64,000 bases of DNA from NCBI GenBank assembly GCA_963663025.1, contig OY760073.1, positions 124,001-188,000 of the forward strand. The letters run 5' to 3'. The notes under the pieces were generated by a model that saw only the letters and a program-made list of their open reading frames with translations, was not told the DNA's origin and did no database searches. Shown here piece after piece: positions 43,300-51,345 of this stretch. The DNA is from JAGWBF01 sp963663025 (lineage in GTDB: Bacteria; Chloroflexota; Dehalococcoidia; Lucifugimonadales; JAGWBF01). Position 1 is the first letter of the stretch. Each line of letters starts with the position of its first letter. Position numbers and translations under genes: made by a program.

Positions 43300-44511
43300 A
43301 TGACAAAGAGATTCAAAATCAAATCATCACCTATCCTGACGTTGCTTGGTGTCGGTCTGCTACTCGTGGCTGCGGCCTGCTCGTCGGAACAGGAACCGGA
43401 AGCCACTATGCCGGCCACGGAAGCGGCGATGGCTGAAGATTGCGAAGCCCCCGAAGCGACCACGGAGGTGGCCTCCGGACCCGAAGCCCCCGAGCTTACC
43501 GGCATCACAGGCTGGCTGAACACCGGTCCCCTCACCATCGAAAGCCTGAGGGGCAACGTGGTGCTGGTGGACTTCTGGACCTACACCTGCGTTAACTGCA
43601 TCCGCACCTTCCCGTACCTGAGGGAATGGAACGCCAAGTACGAGGATGCCGGACTGGTAATCCTGGGAGTTCACACCCCGGAGTTCGAGTTCGAAAAGAA
43701 CATCGAGAACGTGCGGAATGCGGCCTCCGAGCACGGCATCGTCTGGCCCATCCCCCAGGACAACGACTACGGCACCTTCAGGGCTTTCGACAACCGCTAC
43801 TGGCCTGCGAAATACCTGATCGACAAAGACGGCATCGTCCGATACGCCCACTTTGGTGAAGGGGCATACGCGGAAACCGAAGAGATGATCCGCAAGCTGC
43901 TCCTGGAAGCAGGAAACGACCTGTGCGGCATTAGCGATTCGCTCCCCTCGGACCAGGTCTATGATGCCTCGTTCACTATTGGCCTCAATAGACAGACCAG
44001 GGAGCTGTACGCCGGCACCCGTAGGGGCCAGAGCGATGTGTTCTACGGCGGCGGCTATGTGTTCAACAGGGACTTCTACAGGGAAACGAACGTAACCCAA
44101 GTATACGAGGACCCGGGGGAGTACAGGAACGACCTGATCTACCTGGAAGGCTCATGGCACAACGGGCCTGAATCCCTAAGGCACGGGCGGGAGACCGAGG
44201 ACTACGAGGACTACATGATGGTCCGGTTCTCCGCCCTAAGCGTCAACGCCGTCATCAAGCCCGACGAGGCCGACCCCGTGCCCTACAAAGTGCTGGTGAC
44301 CCTGGATGGCGAGTACATGACAGAAGACAACAAGGGGCAGGATGTGGTCATAGAGGACGATGGGCGCAGCTTCCTGGTTATAGATGAGCCCAGGCTGTAC
44401 GCCATCGTCGAAGCGCCCACCTTCGACACCTACGACCTGAAGCTAAGCTCCAACTCCCCAGACTTCGACCTGTACGCCTTCACTTTCGGGGTGTACGAGT
44501 CGGGCATTTAG
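43300..44511 (+). CDS. Thioredoxin-like lipoprotein with DipZ-type C-terminal domain
   Basis: A 403-residue exported lipoprotein. The signal and lipobox are ILTLLGVGLLLVAAACSS. A TlpA-like thioredoxin domain (about 70-205) has VVLVDFWTYTCVNCIRTFPY with an intact CxxC, and YWPAKYLIDKDGIVRYAHFG with the cis-Pro region. The C-terminal ~190 residues resemble the C-terminal extracellular domain of DipZ proteins (GSWHNGPESLRHGRE and RFSALSVNAVIKP). It probably works in reduction of extracytoplasmic disulfides or c-type cytochrome maturation. The CcdA-like membrane half found in true DipZ is missing. ATG 43300 is chosen; TTG 43294 is an alternative. Confidence 0.85.
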   Translation: MTKRFKIKSSPILTLLGVGLLLVAAACSSEQEPEATMPATEAAMAEDCEAPEATTEVASGPEAPELTGITGWLNTGPLTIESLRGNVVLVDFWTYTCVNCIRTFPYLREWNAKYEDAGLVILGVHTPEFEFEKNIENVRNAASEHGIVWPIPQDNDYGTFRAFDNRYWPAKYLIDKDGIVRYAHFGEGAYAETEEMIRKLLLEAGNDLCGISDSLPSDQVYDASFTIGLNRQTRELYAGTRRGQSDVFYGGGYVFNRDFYRETNVTQVYEDPGEYRNDLIYLEGSWHNGPESLRHGRETEDYEDYMMVRFSALSVNAVIKPDEADPVPYKVLVTLDGEYMTEDNKGQDVVIEDDGRSFLVIDEPRLYAIVEAPTFDTYDLKLSSNSPDFDLYAFTFGVYESGI

Positions 44512-44515
44512 CCCT

Positions 44516-45451
44516 ATGCGAGCCTTGCATCTCCTCATAGCCCTCGTTGCCCTGGCATCCCTCATTGGCGCCTTGGCCTGCTCGTCCGGCGGGGAGGGGA
44601 ACGGCAGCTCTTCAGTGCCCCCTGGGATGCTGGAAGAGCCGATCCTGGTCAGGGGTCCTGAAACCCCCGAGGGCTTGCAGCTAATATTCGCCACCCCCGA
44701 CCTGGGGCTGGGCGCCAACCGCATCGGCTTTGTGGTCACTTCGTCGCAGGGCGTGGTGGGCCTGCCCGAAGTCGAGGTAACCTCCTTCTTCTATTCTTCG
44801 GAGGATGGACCGGGAGAGGAGAAGCAGAGGGTCAACGCGGTATTTCGCCCATGGCCCTTCGGCACCCGGGGACTGCACACGACGGAGCTGTCCTTCGATG
44901 CGGTTGGAGACTGGGGCATTGAGGTTGATATTCCCGGCCCCGAGGGCCTGGGGGGCACCCCGACCTTGAGATTTCCCGTAACCGAGGTCCCCAAAGCTGT
45001 CAACACGGGCAGCCCGGCCGTGAGAAGCGACAGCATGACGCTGGCTGACGTGGATGACATCGGTGAGCTGACCACGGGCACCTTGCGGGATGAGGATCTG
45101 TACCAACTCACCATTGCTGAAGCCATAGACAATGACCTGCCTACAGTAGTGGTCATGGCCAGCCCAGCCTTCTGCACCAATGCGGTCTGCGGCCCCCAGG
45201 ACGATGTGCTGCATGAGCTGAAGGAGAACTTCAAGGGCCAAGCCAACTTCATCCACGTGGACCTGTATGACAACCCCCACGAAATAAAGGGAGACCTGGA
45301 CCTGGCCGTGCTTTCTCCGACAGTGCTGGAGTGGGGCTTGCCCAGCACCGAATGGTCCTTCGTCATCGACAGGGCCGGCATAGTTACCGGCCGGTTCGAG
45401 GGCTTCGCAACCCTTGATGAGCTTGCTATGGCCCTGGAAGATGTGCTTTAG
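44516..45451 (+). CDS. Exported thioredoxin-fold lipoprotein
   Basis: A 311-residue lipoprotein (signal ALHLLIALVALASLIGALAC, Cys near residue 22). Residues 45-165 form a beta-rich domain of immunoglobulin-like character (GLGANRIGFVVTSS and HTTELSFDAVGDWGIEVDI). The C-terminal part is a thioredoxin-like domain with VVVMASPAFCTNAVCGPQ, a CxxxxC arrangement, then ANFIHVDLYDN and STEWSFVIDRAGIVTGRF. It follows the previous thioredoxin-like gene by four bases, so the pair is an operon. A role in extracytoplasmic redox or metal handling is likely; the partner is unknown. Confidence 0.78.
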   Translation: MRALHLLIALVALASLIGALACSSGGEGNGSSSVPPGMLEEPILVRGPETPEGLQLIFATPDLGLGANRIGFVVTSSQGVVGLPEVEVTSFFYSSEDGPGEEKQRVNAVFRPWPFGTRGLHTTELSFDAVGDWGIEVDIPGPEGLGGTPTLRFPVTEVPKAVNTGSPAVRSDSMTLADVDDIGELTTGTLRDEDLYQLTIAEAIDNDLPTVVVMASPAFCTNAVCGPQDDVLHELKENFKGQANFIHVDLYDNPHEIKGDLDLAVLSPTVLEWGLPSTEWSFVIDRAGIVTGRFEGFATLDELAMALEDVL

Positions 45452-45483
45452 CCGGGGCCGTCAATCAACGCAGGGAGGCTGCT

Positions 45484-46287
45484 ATGGAAGTGCGGGAAAT
45501 AGGCGATACCGGAGTTCTTCTCCCCGAGGTGGGCATTGGCACATGGAAGTACAGCGGAGGTGTCGATCCCTTGCATCGGGCCATATCCCTGGGCGCAACC
45601 CACGTTGACACCGCGGAGATGTACGGCACCGAGGATGTGGTCGGCCGCGCCCTGGAGGGACGTCGGGACCAGGTGTTCCTGGCAACCAAGGTTTCGGGCA
45701 ACCACCTCCACTACGACCAAGTGATGTCCGCCGCCGACGCCAGCCTGGCGCGTCTGGGAGTAGATCACATCGACATGTACATAGTGCACTGGCCCAACTC
45801 CCGTGTGCCCATAGCTGAAACCATGGGGGCCATGGAGGACTTGGTGGAGCAGGGGAAGGTGCGCTACATAGGTGTCAGCAACTTCTCCGTCAGGGAGATG
45901 GAGGAAGCCCAGAACGCCATGACCAAGCATCGAATCGTGAGCAACCAGGTGCTGTACAACCTGAGGGAGCGCCGTATCGAGCGAGACCTTATCCCCTACT
46001 GCCAGGAGACGGGGGTGACCGTTGTGGCGTACACCCCCCTGGACAGCGGGTCTCTGGCCGACAAGCCCCTGCTCCGGGGAAGGCAGGGTGTTCAAACGCT
46101 GGAAAGGATAGCCGGGGAAGTGGGAAAGACCAAGGCCCAGGTTGCCCTCAACTGGTGCCTTTCCAGGGATAACGTGATCACCATACCCAAGGCTAACCGG
46201 ATGGAGCATGTCGAGGAGAATTGCGGCGCATCGGGCTGGATGCTCAGCAGCGAGCAGGTGCGCATGTTGGACGAAGCCTTCCGATAG
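45484..46287 (+). CDS. Aldo/keto reductase
   Basis: A 267-residue NADPH-dependent reductase of the AKR family. The catalytic Asp and Tyr are in HVDTAEMYGTEDVVG; the Lys in VFLATKVSGNHLHYD; the His in DMYIVHWPNSRVP. The NADP phosphate loop appears as VITIPKANRMEHVEEN. The substrate is unknown. ATG 45484 follows GGGAGGCT. It precedes two luciferase-like oxidoreductase genes with gaps of 14 and 59 bases, and may be co-transcribed with them. Confidence 0.92.
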   Translation: MEVREIGDTGVLLPEVGIGTWKYSGGVDPLHRAISLGATHVDTAEMYGTEDVVGRALEGRRDQVFLATKVSGNHLHYDQVMSAADASLARLGVDHIDMYIVHWPNSRVPIAETMGAMEDLVEQGKVRYIGVSNFSVREMEEAQNAMTKHRIVSNQVLYNLRERRIERDLIPYCQETGVTVVAYTPLDSGSLADKPLLRGRQGVQTLERIAGEVGKTKAQVALNWCLSRDNVITIPKANRMEHVEENCGASGWMLSSEQVRMLDEAFR

Positions 46288-46301
46288 GTGGTCCCCAGAT
46301 C

Positions 46302-47249
46302 ATGGCAGACGACCCCGCGGTAAAGTGCATGGTGCGGGTGCACCATGCCGGCTACAGTTACGAAGACCTGCGCCGCATCTGGACGGCCGCCGATAGCTTG
46401 GGCTACTACGGGGCCTCTCTCTACGACCTTTTGAATGCCCCAGCCCTTGAGTGCTGGGCGACGCTAAGCGCCCTGGCGGCCGAAACGCGGCGCATTCGCC
46501 TCATGCCGCTGGTGCTGGCGGTGCTGTACCGCTTCCCTGGCCTGCTGGCCAAGATGACCGCAACCCTGGATGTCATCAGTGGGGGCCGGATGGAGCTGGG
46601 CATTGGGGCCGGCGGCGATGGTAGAGACCACCGGGCCTATGGCTTGCCCTTTCCCGAAACACCCTGCCGAGTGGAGATGCTGGAGGAAGCTGTAGAGGTC
46701 ATCAAGGGGCTCTGGACTGCCCGGGAGTTCAGCTACGATGGGAGCTTCTACCGGCTCGACAAGGCGATATGTCAGCCGAGGCCCCTTCAGACCCCCCGCC
46801 CTTCGGTGCTCATCGGCGGACATGGAAAGACGCACCTGCTACGCGCTGTGGCCAGGCATGCAGACATGTGCAACATGGGATTCGAAATGAGCGTGGCCGA
46901 ACATAGAGCAATGCTGGGAGCGCTGGAGGAGCACTGCCTAGTGGCGGGGCGGGATATTGCGGAGATCGAGGTCAGCCACAACACCCGCGTGAAGATAGCG
47001 ACCACCGAGGATGGGGTGCAGAGCATGTTGGAGGAGGGCGCCCGGGCCGCCGGGATGACCACCGACCGGTATGAGCAGTCGCTTAAGAACGCCATCGTCG
47101 GCACGCCGGAGCAGTGCGCAGCCAAGCTGCAAGCCTACGTAGATGCCGGTATCACCCGGTTTTTCCTGATATTCCCCGACCCCATCCCTACGGGCAGCCT
47201 GGAGTTGTTCGCTTCTACAGTGATGCCCGAGGTGTCTTCGGCAGTATAG
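46302..47249 (+). CDS. LLM class flavin- or F420-dependent oxidoreductase
   Basis: A 315-residue luciferase-like TIM-barrel enzyme. Visible motifs are SLGYYGASLYDLLN, TRRIRLMPLVLAVLYRFPG, LDVISGGRMELGIGAGGDG and PRPSVLIGGHGKTHLLR. These are typical of the bacterial luciferase family, including F420-dependent dehydrogenases. It starts at ATG 46302; the frame is open further upstream inside the aldo/keto reductase gene but without similarity. The nearby F420-NADP reductase homologue (49881) makes F420 a plausible cofactor. Confidence 0.88.
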   Translation: MADDPAVKCMVRVHHAGYSYEDLRRIWTAADSLGYYGASLYDLLNAPALECWATLSALAAETRRIRLMPLVLAVLYRFPGLLAKMTATLDVISGGRMELGIGAGGDGRDHRAYGLPFPETPCRVEMLEEAVEVIKGLWTAREFSYDGSFYRLDKAICQPRPLQTPRPSVLIGGHGKTHLLRAVARHADMCNMGFEMSVAEHRAMLGALEEHCLVAGRDIAEIEVSHNTRVKIATTEDGVQSMLEEGARAAGMTTDRYEQSLKNAIVGTPEQCAAKLQAYVDAGITRFFLIFPDPIPTGSLELFASTVMPEVSSAV

Positions 47250-47308
47250 TTTGACAATGCAGGGGTAGATGGATAGGCTAGGCCTTGTCTCAAGCCAAGG
47301 AGGAAGCG

Positions 47309-48337
47309 ATGAATTTCGGGCTGTTTGCTGAATTCTTCCTGAGGCAGGGGATGACCCAGCACGAAGCCTTCCAGGAGTCCATGTCCCAGATCGACATGGC
47401 CGAGGAGTCAGGCTTGGACTCGGTGTGGCTGGCCGAGCACCACTTCGACCCCGCCCGATCTGTGTTGTCGTCTCCCATACCCATGGCCAGCGCCATCGCC
47501 ACCCGCACCAAGCGGATCAGGATCGGGTTGGCTGTGCAGGTGCTCCCCCTCACCAACCCCATTCGTGTGGCTGAAGAGGCCGCTACCGTCGACCACATAA
47601 GCCAGGGACGCTTCGACCTTGGAGTGGGACGGTCCGGGATTCGGCGTTCCTACGATGGCTACAACCTGGACTTCCGGGCTGCCCGCGCTACCTTCAGGGA
47701 AGCCCTGGACGTCATCATGAAGGCTTGGGACAGCGATGTCCTGGAGCACGACGGCGAGCATTTCCACTTCCACGGGATAAACGTGGTACCCAAGCCATTC
47801 CAGAAGCCCCATCCGCCGGTCTGGGTCGCCGCGGCCAGCCCGGAGACCTATCCCGTTATGGGCGCCTTGGGCCATCCCATATTCGTCAGCATCATCCTCG
47901 GCATGGAGCGGGTGGTGGACCGGGTGAAGGAGTACCAGAAGGCCTGGAGCGACGCAGGACACCCGGGGGTCGGCCCTGTGAGCCTTCGCATCCCCACCTA
48001 CGTTGCGGAAACCTCTGCCCAAGCCCGAAACGAGCCTGAAGTCAGCACGAGGCGGGGAATAGAGTACGCTGCCACTGAGCTGGCCGACGCGGCCGCCAGT
48101 CCTGAGCTGGCGGAGCGGTTCCGCCAGGTGGGGAGCACCCCTTACGATGAGGTTCTGAAGGACCGGCTCATGTACGGCACACCCGAGGCCGTCGTCGACC
48201 GCCTCAAAATGTACCGGGAGAAGCTGGGCATCTCCGGCGTGGTCCTGGAGACCAACTACGGCGGGCAGTTACCTGCGGACAAGCTCAACAAGTCCCTTCA
48301 GCTAATCGCCGATAAGGTAATGCCCGCCTTCCGATAG
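47309..48337 (+). CDS. LLM class flavin-dependent oxidoreductase (bacterial luciferase family)
   Basis: A 342-residue member of the luciferase-like family. Typical stretches are MNFGLFAEFFLRQGM, GLDSVWLAEHHFDPARSV, RTKRIRIGLAVQVLPLTNP, VDHISQGRFDLGVGRS and YGTPEAVVDRLKMYREKLG. The AEHHF motif is characteristic of alkanal monooxygenase-like members, which use FMNH2 and oxygen; F420 use is possible. ATG 47309 lies behind AGGAGGAAGCG. It is 59 bases from the previous LLM gene and distantly similar to it. It is convergent with the MmgE/PrpD gene. Confidence 0.9.
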   Translation: MNFGLFAEFFLRQGMTQHEAFQESMSQIDMAEESGLDSVWLAEHHFDPARSVLSSPIPMASAIATRTKRIRIGLAVQVLPLTNPIRVAEEAATVDHISQGRFDLGVGRSGIRRSYDGYNLDFRAARATFREALDVIMKAWDSDVLEHDGEHFHFHGINVVPKPFQKPHPPVWVAAASPETYPVMGALGHPIFVSIILGMERVVDRVKEYQKAWSDAGHPGVGPVSLRIPTYVAETSAQARNEPEVSTRRGIEYAATELADAAASPELAERFRQVGSTPYDEVLKDRLMYGTPEAVVDRLKMYREKLGISGVVLETNYGGQLPADKLNKSLQLIADKVMPAFR

Positions 48338-48349
48338 TGCTGGTTTCCC

Positions 48350-49708
48350 CTAGGACACCAGGGTCTTCACAGCCTGGCTGACGTCGGCTATCTCCTCCAT
48401 GGGTACCCAGGTGTCCACCGCTGTGCTCACCTGGTCGGGAGACAATGCCAGCCCGGCATTGAACCTGAACTTACCCAGGACGTTTTCGAACCCCCACGGG
48501 TTCTTGTAGCCGCCCAGGATCATATCTCTGGGCGTGGTGTGCTCCAGCACCCGTCCGTCCTTCAAGCGTATCGTCACCGGCGTGCCGCCTAGGAAGTCGC
48601 CCGAGCCCTGCTCCCACTTGGCCTGCACGTTAAGACGCACCTTGTCCATGGTGTCCTTGACGGTGGTGTTGGCGATCCTGTCTGGGGTGAAGGTGTCGAT
48701 TGCCACCTCGCCGTCGACCAGGGCCGAAGCTGTGTTGTACAGGGCGCTGAACTTGCCTTTCAGCTCATCGTCGGGCTCGGTGTACAGCATCACTACCGAG
48801 AGGTAGGACTGGCCCACCTCGACCGACTCCACATCTTCATAGTTGAACTCGTGTTCCCGCATCAGGCTGAAGATGCTGTCCAGCATGCCGTGGTTACCGC
48901 CGCAGCATGGGTACTTCTTGATGATCAGCGCCTCGGCGGTGCGGTAGGGGTTGCCCAGGTTGTCGGCCATCTGGTTGAGGTCATATATGCCCTCGCCGAT
49001 GATCGTGTTGGCGAAACCCAGGGGGTGTTCGAATATCTGGTCGCCCGCCGTCATGCCCATGCTGGCAAGCTGGGAGGCCATCAGGCCGTCCCTGGAAGCC
49101 AAGCCGGCGTGCAGGGGCTTGGTCATGGTGCCGAAGTTGTGGATCAGCCCGCTGGCCATGGAGCCGGCGATAGCCAGGGCGGTGGTGGTGGTGGATTGGT
49201 CCAGGTCCATCAGCTTGGAGCAGGCGGCCGCCGAAGACATGCGTCCTATGACGGCGGTGCTGTGGAACCCGCGGGCCATCTGGTTGTACTTGGTGGTCTG
49301 CTGTAGGGTTACCCCCAGTTCCACCCCTGTCACGTAGGCCTCCAGCACATCTCTGCCCGACGATCCCAGCTTTTCGCCCAGGGCGAGCAGCGGCGGGAAA
49401 GTTACGACCGTGGGATGGCCGAATCCGCCGAAGTCGTCGTAGTCCAGGGCGTGGCCCATGGTGCCGTTGGCTAGGGCTGTGTTGGACAGCGACGAGCGCA
49501 TGCCAGAGCCCAGAAGCGTGGCCTCGGGAGACCCTCCCTGCTCGGTGATGTACTTTTGGACGATCTGGCCCACCGGCTGCACCGATCCGGCCAGCATCAC
49601 TCCCAGGCAGTCGAAGCAGGACTGCTTTGCCACTTCGATCACCTCGGGTGGGATGTCTTCGTAGGACGTTTCCACGATCCACTTGGCTATCTTTTCTGTT
49701 GCGCCCAT
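48350..49708 (-). CDS. MmgE/PrpD family protein
   Basis: A 452-residue member of the MmgE/PrpD fold, which includes 2-methylcitrate dehydratase, aconitate decarboxylase and uncharacterised hydro-lyases. Motifs seen: QSCFDCLGVMLAGS, LANGTMGHALDYDDFGG, GVELGVTLQQ, GFHSTAVIGRMSSAAACSK and KKYPCCGGNHGMLDSI. The His-Asp-rich GHALDYDD segment is part of the active site. The exact reaction is unknown because no other methylcitrate-cycle genes are nearby. ATG 49708 follows AAGGAGGCCGGCAAG. It stands alone on the minus strand. Confidence 0.9.
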   Translation of the reverse strand: MGATEKIAKWIVETSYEDIPPEVIEVAKQSCFDCLGVMLAGSVQPVGQIVQKYITEQGGSPEATLLGSGMRSSLSNTALANGTMGHALDYDDFGGFGHPTVVTFPPLLALGEKLGSSGRDVLEAYVTGVELGVTLQQTTKYNQMARGFHSTAVIGRMSSAAACSKLMDLDQSTTTTALAIAGSMASGLIHNFGTMTKPLHAGLASRDGLMASQLASMGMTAGDQIFEHPLGFANTIIGEGIYDLNQMADNLGNPYRTAEALIIKKYPCCGGNHGMLDSIFSLMREHEFNYEDVESVEVGQSYLSVVMLYTEPDDELKGKFSALYNTASALVDGEVAIDTFTPDRIANTTVKDTMDKVRLNVQAKWEQGSGDFLGGTPVTIRLKDGRVLEHTTPRDMILGGYKNPWGFENVLGKFRFNAGLALSPDQVSTAVDTWVPMEEIADVSQAVKTLVS

Positions 49709-49880
49709 CTTGCCGGCCTCCTTACGCATCGTTTTGCCGTTTCCCACAAATACGGGGACCTGGTACGGGAGTGGTTAGGTGGTTTCATTATATAGCCAGT
49801 TCGAGCTTAGGCAAGGGGCCTTTCGGGAAAGAGGTGAGGCGGGTATATTGAAGGGCGATCATTGTTGGAAGGACTGGACC

Positions 49881-50528
49881 ATGCTGGCTTTTCTAGGTGG
49901 GACTGGACCTGAGGGCAAGGGTTTGGCCCTCCGATACGCCCTGGCGGGGGAGGAAGTTGTCATCGGCTCCCGGGATTCCGGGCGGGCGACGGAGGCCGCC
50001 CAATCGCTGCTGGAGCTGGCCCCTGGCTCGTCCATCACGGGTGATGTGAACGAGGCTGCCGCGTCTGCAGCAAGCGCCATATTCGTGACGGTGCCCTACG
50101 AGGGGCAGCGGGCGCTCTTGGAGAACCTAGCGCCCATACTGGCAGACAAACTGGTAATTACGGCGGTTGCGCCCATGTCCTTTATCAGAGGCCGTGGAGC
50201 GATGGCGGTGGATGTGGACGATGGCTCGGCCGCCCAGGAGGCGCAGAACATCCTGGAGAACTCCCAGGTGGTCGCCGCCTTCCAGAACATCAGCGCCGTC
50301 AAGCTCATGGACCCGGCGGTCGAGATGGAAGGCGATGTGGTGGTCTGCTCGGACCACGGCGAGGCACGGGAGCAGGTGATTGGGATGGTGTCGAAGATCC
50401 CCAATCTACGGGGTGTGGATGGCGGCGCCCTGTCCAACGCAAGGTATGTGGAGCAGCTAACGACGCTGCTGGTGAACATCAACCGCATCTACAAGACCCA
50501 GTCCATGGTCAAGATCGTGGGCGTGTAG
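49881..50528 (+). CDS. NADPH-dependent F420 reductase-like protein
   Basis: A 215-residue Rossmann protein of the F420:NADP+ oxidoreductase family. It begins MLAFLGGTGPEGKGLALRYA with the dinucleotide-binding glycine motif, and EEVVIGSRDSGRA would hold the NADP phosphate. VVAAFQNISAVKLMDP and GGALSNARYVEQLTTLLVNIN match the C-terminal half of the family. It would exchange reducing power between NADPH and F420, fitting the LLM oxidoreductases at 46302 and 47309. ATG 49881 is preceded by GGAAGGACTGGACC; the open frame upstream is not conserved. Confidence 0.87.
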   Translation: MLAFLGGTGPEGKGLALRYALAGEEVVIGSRDSGRATEAAQSLLELAPGSSITGDVNEAAASAASAIFVTVPYEGQRALLENLAPILADKLVITAVAPMSFIRGRGAMAVDVDDGSAAQEAQNILENSQVVAAFQNISAVKLMDPAVEMEGDVVVCSDHGEAREQVIGMVSKIPNLRGVDGGALSNARYVEQLTTLLVNINRIYKTQSMVKIVGV

Positions 50529-50609
50529 CCCCCCACGCGACGTTTTCGAAAAGCCGGCGTCAGTCCAGCTCTAAGAGGCTCTTGTGCTCAGATAGGTTGG
50601 CTATGTGCG

Positions 50610-50638
50610 GGGCCCTCTGAGATAATTGCAGAGGGCCC
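50610..50638 (+). terminator. Hairpin terminator after the F420 reductase gene
   Basis: GGGCCCTCTG (50610-50619) and CAGAGGGCCC (50629-50638) form a perfect ten-pair stem with a nine-base loop. A short TTGATCATTT stretch follows. It lies 82 bases after the stop and 27 bases before the next start. The T-run is poor, so it may need other factors. Confidence 0.6.
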
Positions 50639-50664
50639 TTGATCATTTAGTGAATTGGAGGCGC

Positions 50665-51345
50665 ATGGACGCCCGGCTGGAAGAGATATACCGGGAGTAC
50701 CTTCTGCTGCTGAAGGATGTGGAGGGAGAGTTCAACAGGGTCAGCAGCATGTTCAGCGAGCGCATGCAGTGCCGCAAGGGATGCAGCATGTGCTGCAGCC
50801 AGCTTTTCGGCATCAGCCTTATCGAGGCGGCCTACGTCTCCCACGGCGTCAAGGATCTCGACAGCGATGCCCAGGAAAGCATGCGGGACCGGGCAAGGGC
50901 CTACCTGGAGGAGATGCTTGGCCTTTCGGTGAATGAGACCCAGAGCATTGAGGAGCATGGCACCCTTGTCGCAACCGCCCTGGAATCGCTGGCAGGTACT
51001 AAGCACATACCCTGCCCAGCCCTCGTGGATGATGCTTGCATCATCTATGACCATCGACCCATAATTGCCCGTAAGTGGGGGATTCCAATCTGGAATCCCC
51101 GAAAACCCGACGTACTCCAGGCCTGCGAGCTCAACTTCAAGGCCGGTGAGGCCATAGTCGCCGAAGGCCTTGTCGAGCCCCAGGTGGAGCTGGAGTACCG
51201 ATGGCTAACGTTTAAGGAAAAAATCGGTGAAGACCTGGAGATGCCTGACGTGGTGGCGACAGTCGCGTCGGCCGTGATCTTCGACTACGAAGGGGAACTG
51301 GAGAAAGCTGTATGGCGGAGGCCACAAAAAGCTTCCGGCGGATAA
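50665..51345 (+). CDS. YkgJ-family cysteine-cluster protein (zinc/iron chelating)
   Basis: A 226-residue protein with an N-terminal cysteine cluster MQCRKGCSMCCSQLF, further Cys in HIPCPALVDDACIIYDHRP and LQACELNF. This is the CxxxCxxCC-type arrangement of the YkgJ/FliB family, thought to bind zinc or an Fe-S cluster. The bulk is helical. ATG 50665 follows TTGGAGGCGC. Its 3' end overlaps the start of the copper ATPase by 34 bases in another frame, which suggests tight co-expression and a role connected with metal handling. Confidence 0.83.
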   Translation: MDARLEEIYREYLLLLKDVEGEFNRVSSMFSERMQCRKGCSMCCSQLFGISLIEAAYVSHGVKDLDSDAQESMRDRARAYLEEMLGLSVNETQSIEEHGTLVATALESLAGTKHIPCPALVDDACIIYDHRPIIARKWGIPIWNPRKPDVLQACELNFKAGEAIVAEGLVEPQVELEYRWLTFKEKIGEDLEMPDVVATVASAVIFDYEGELEKAVWRRPQKASGG

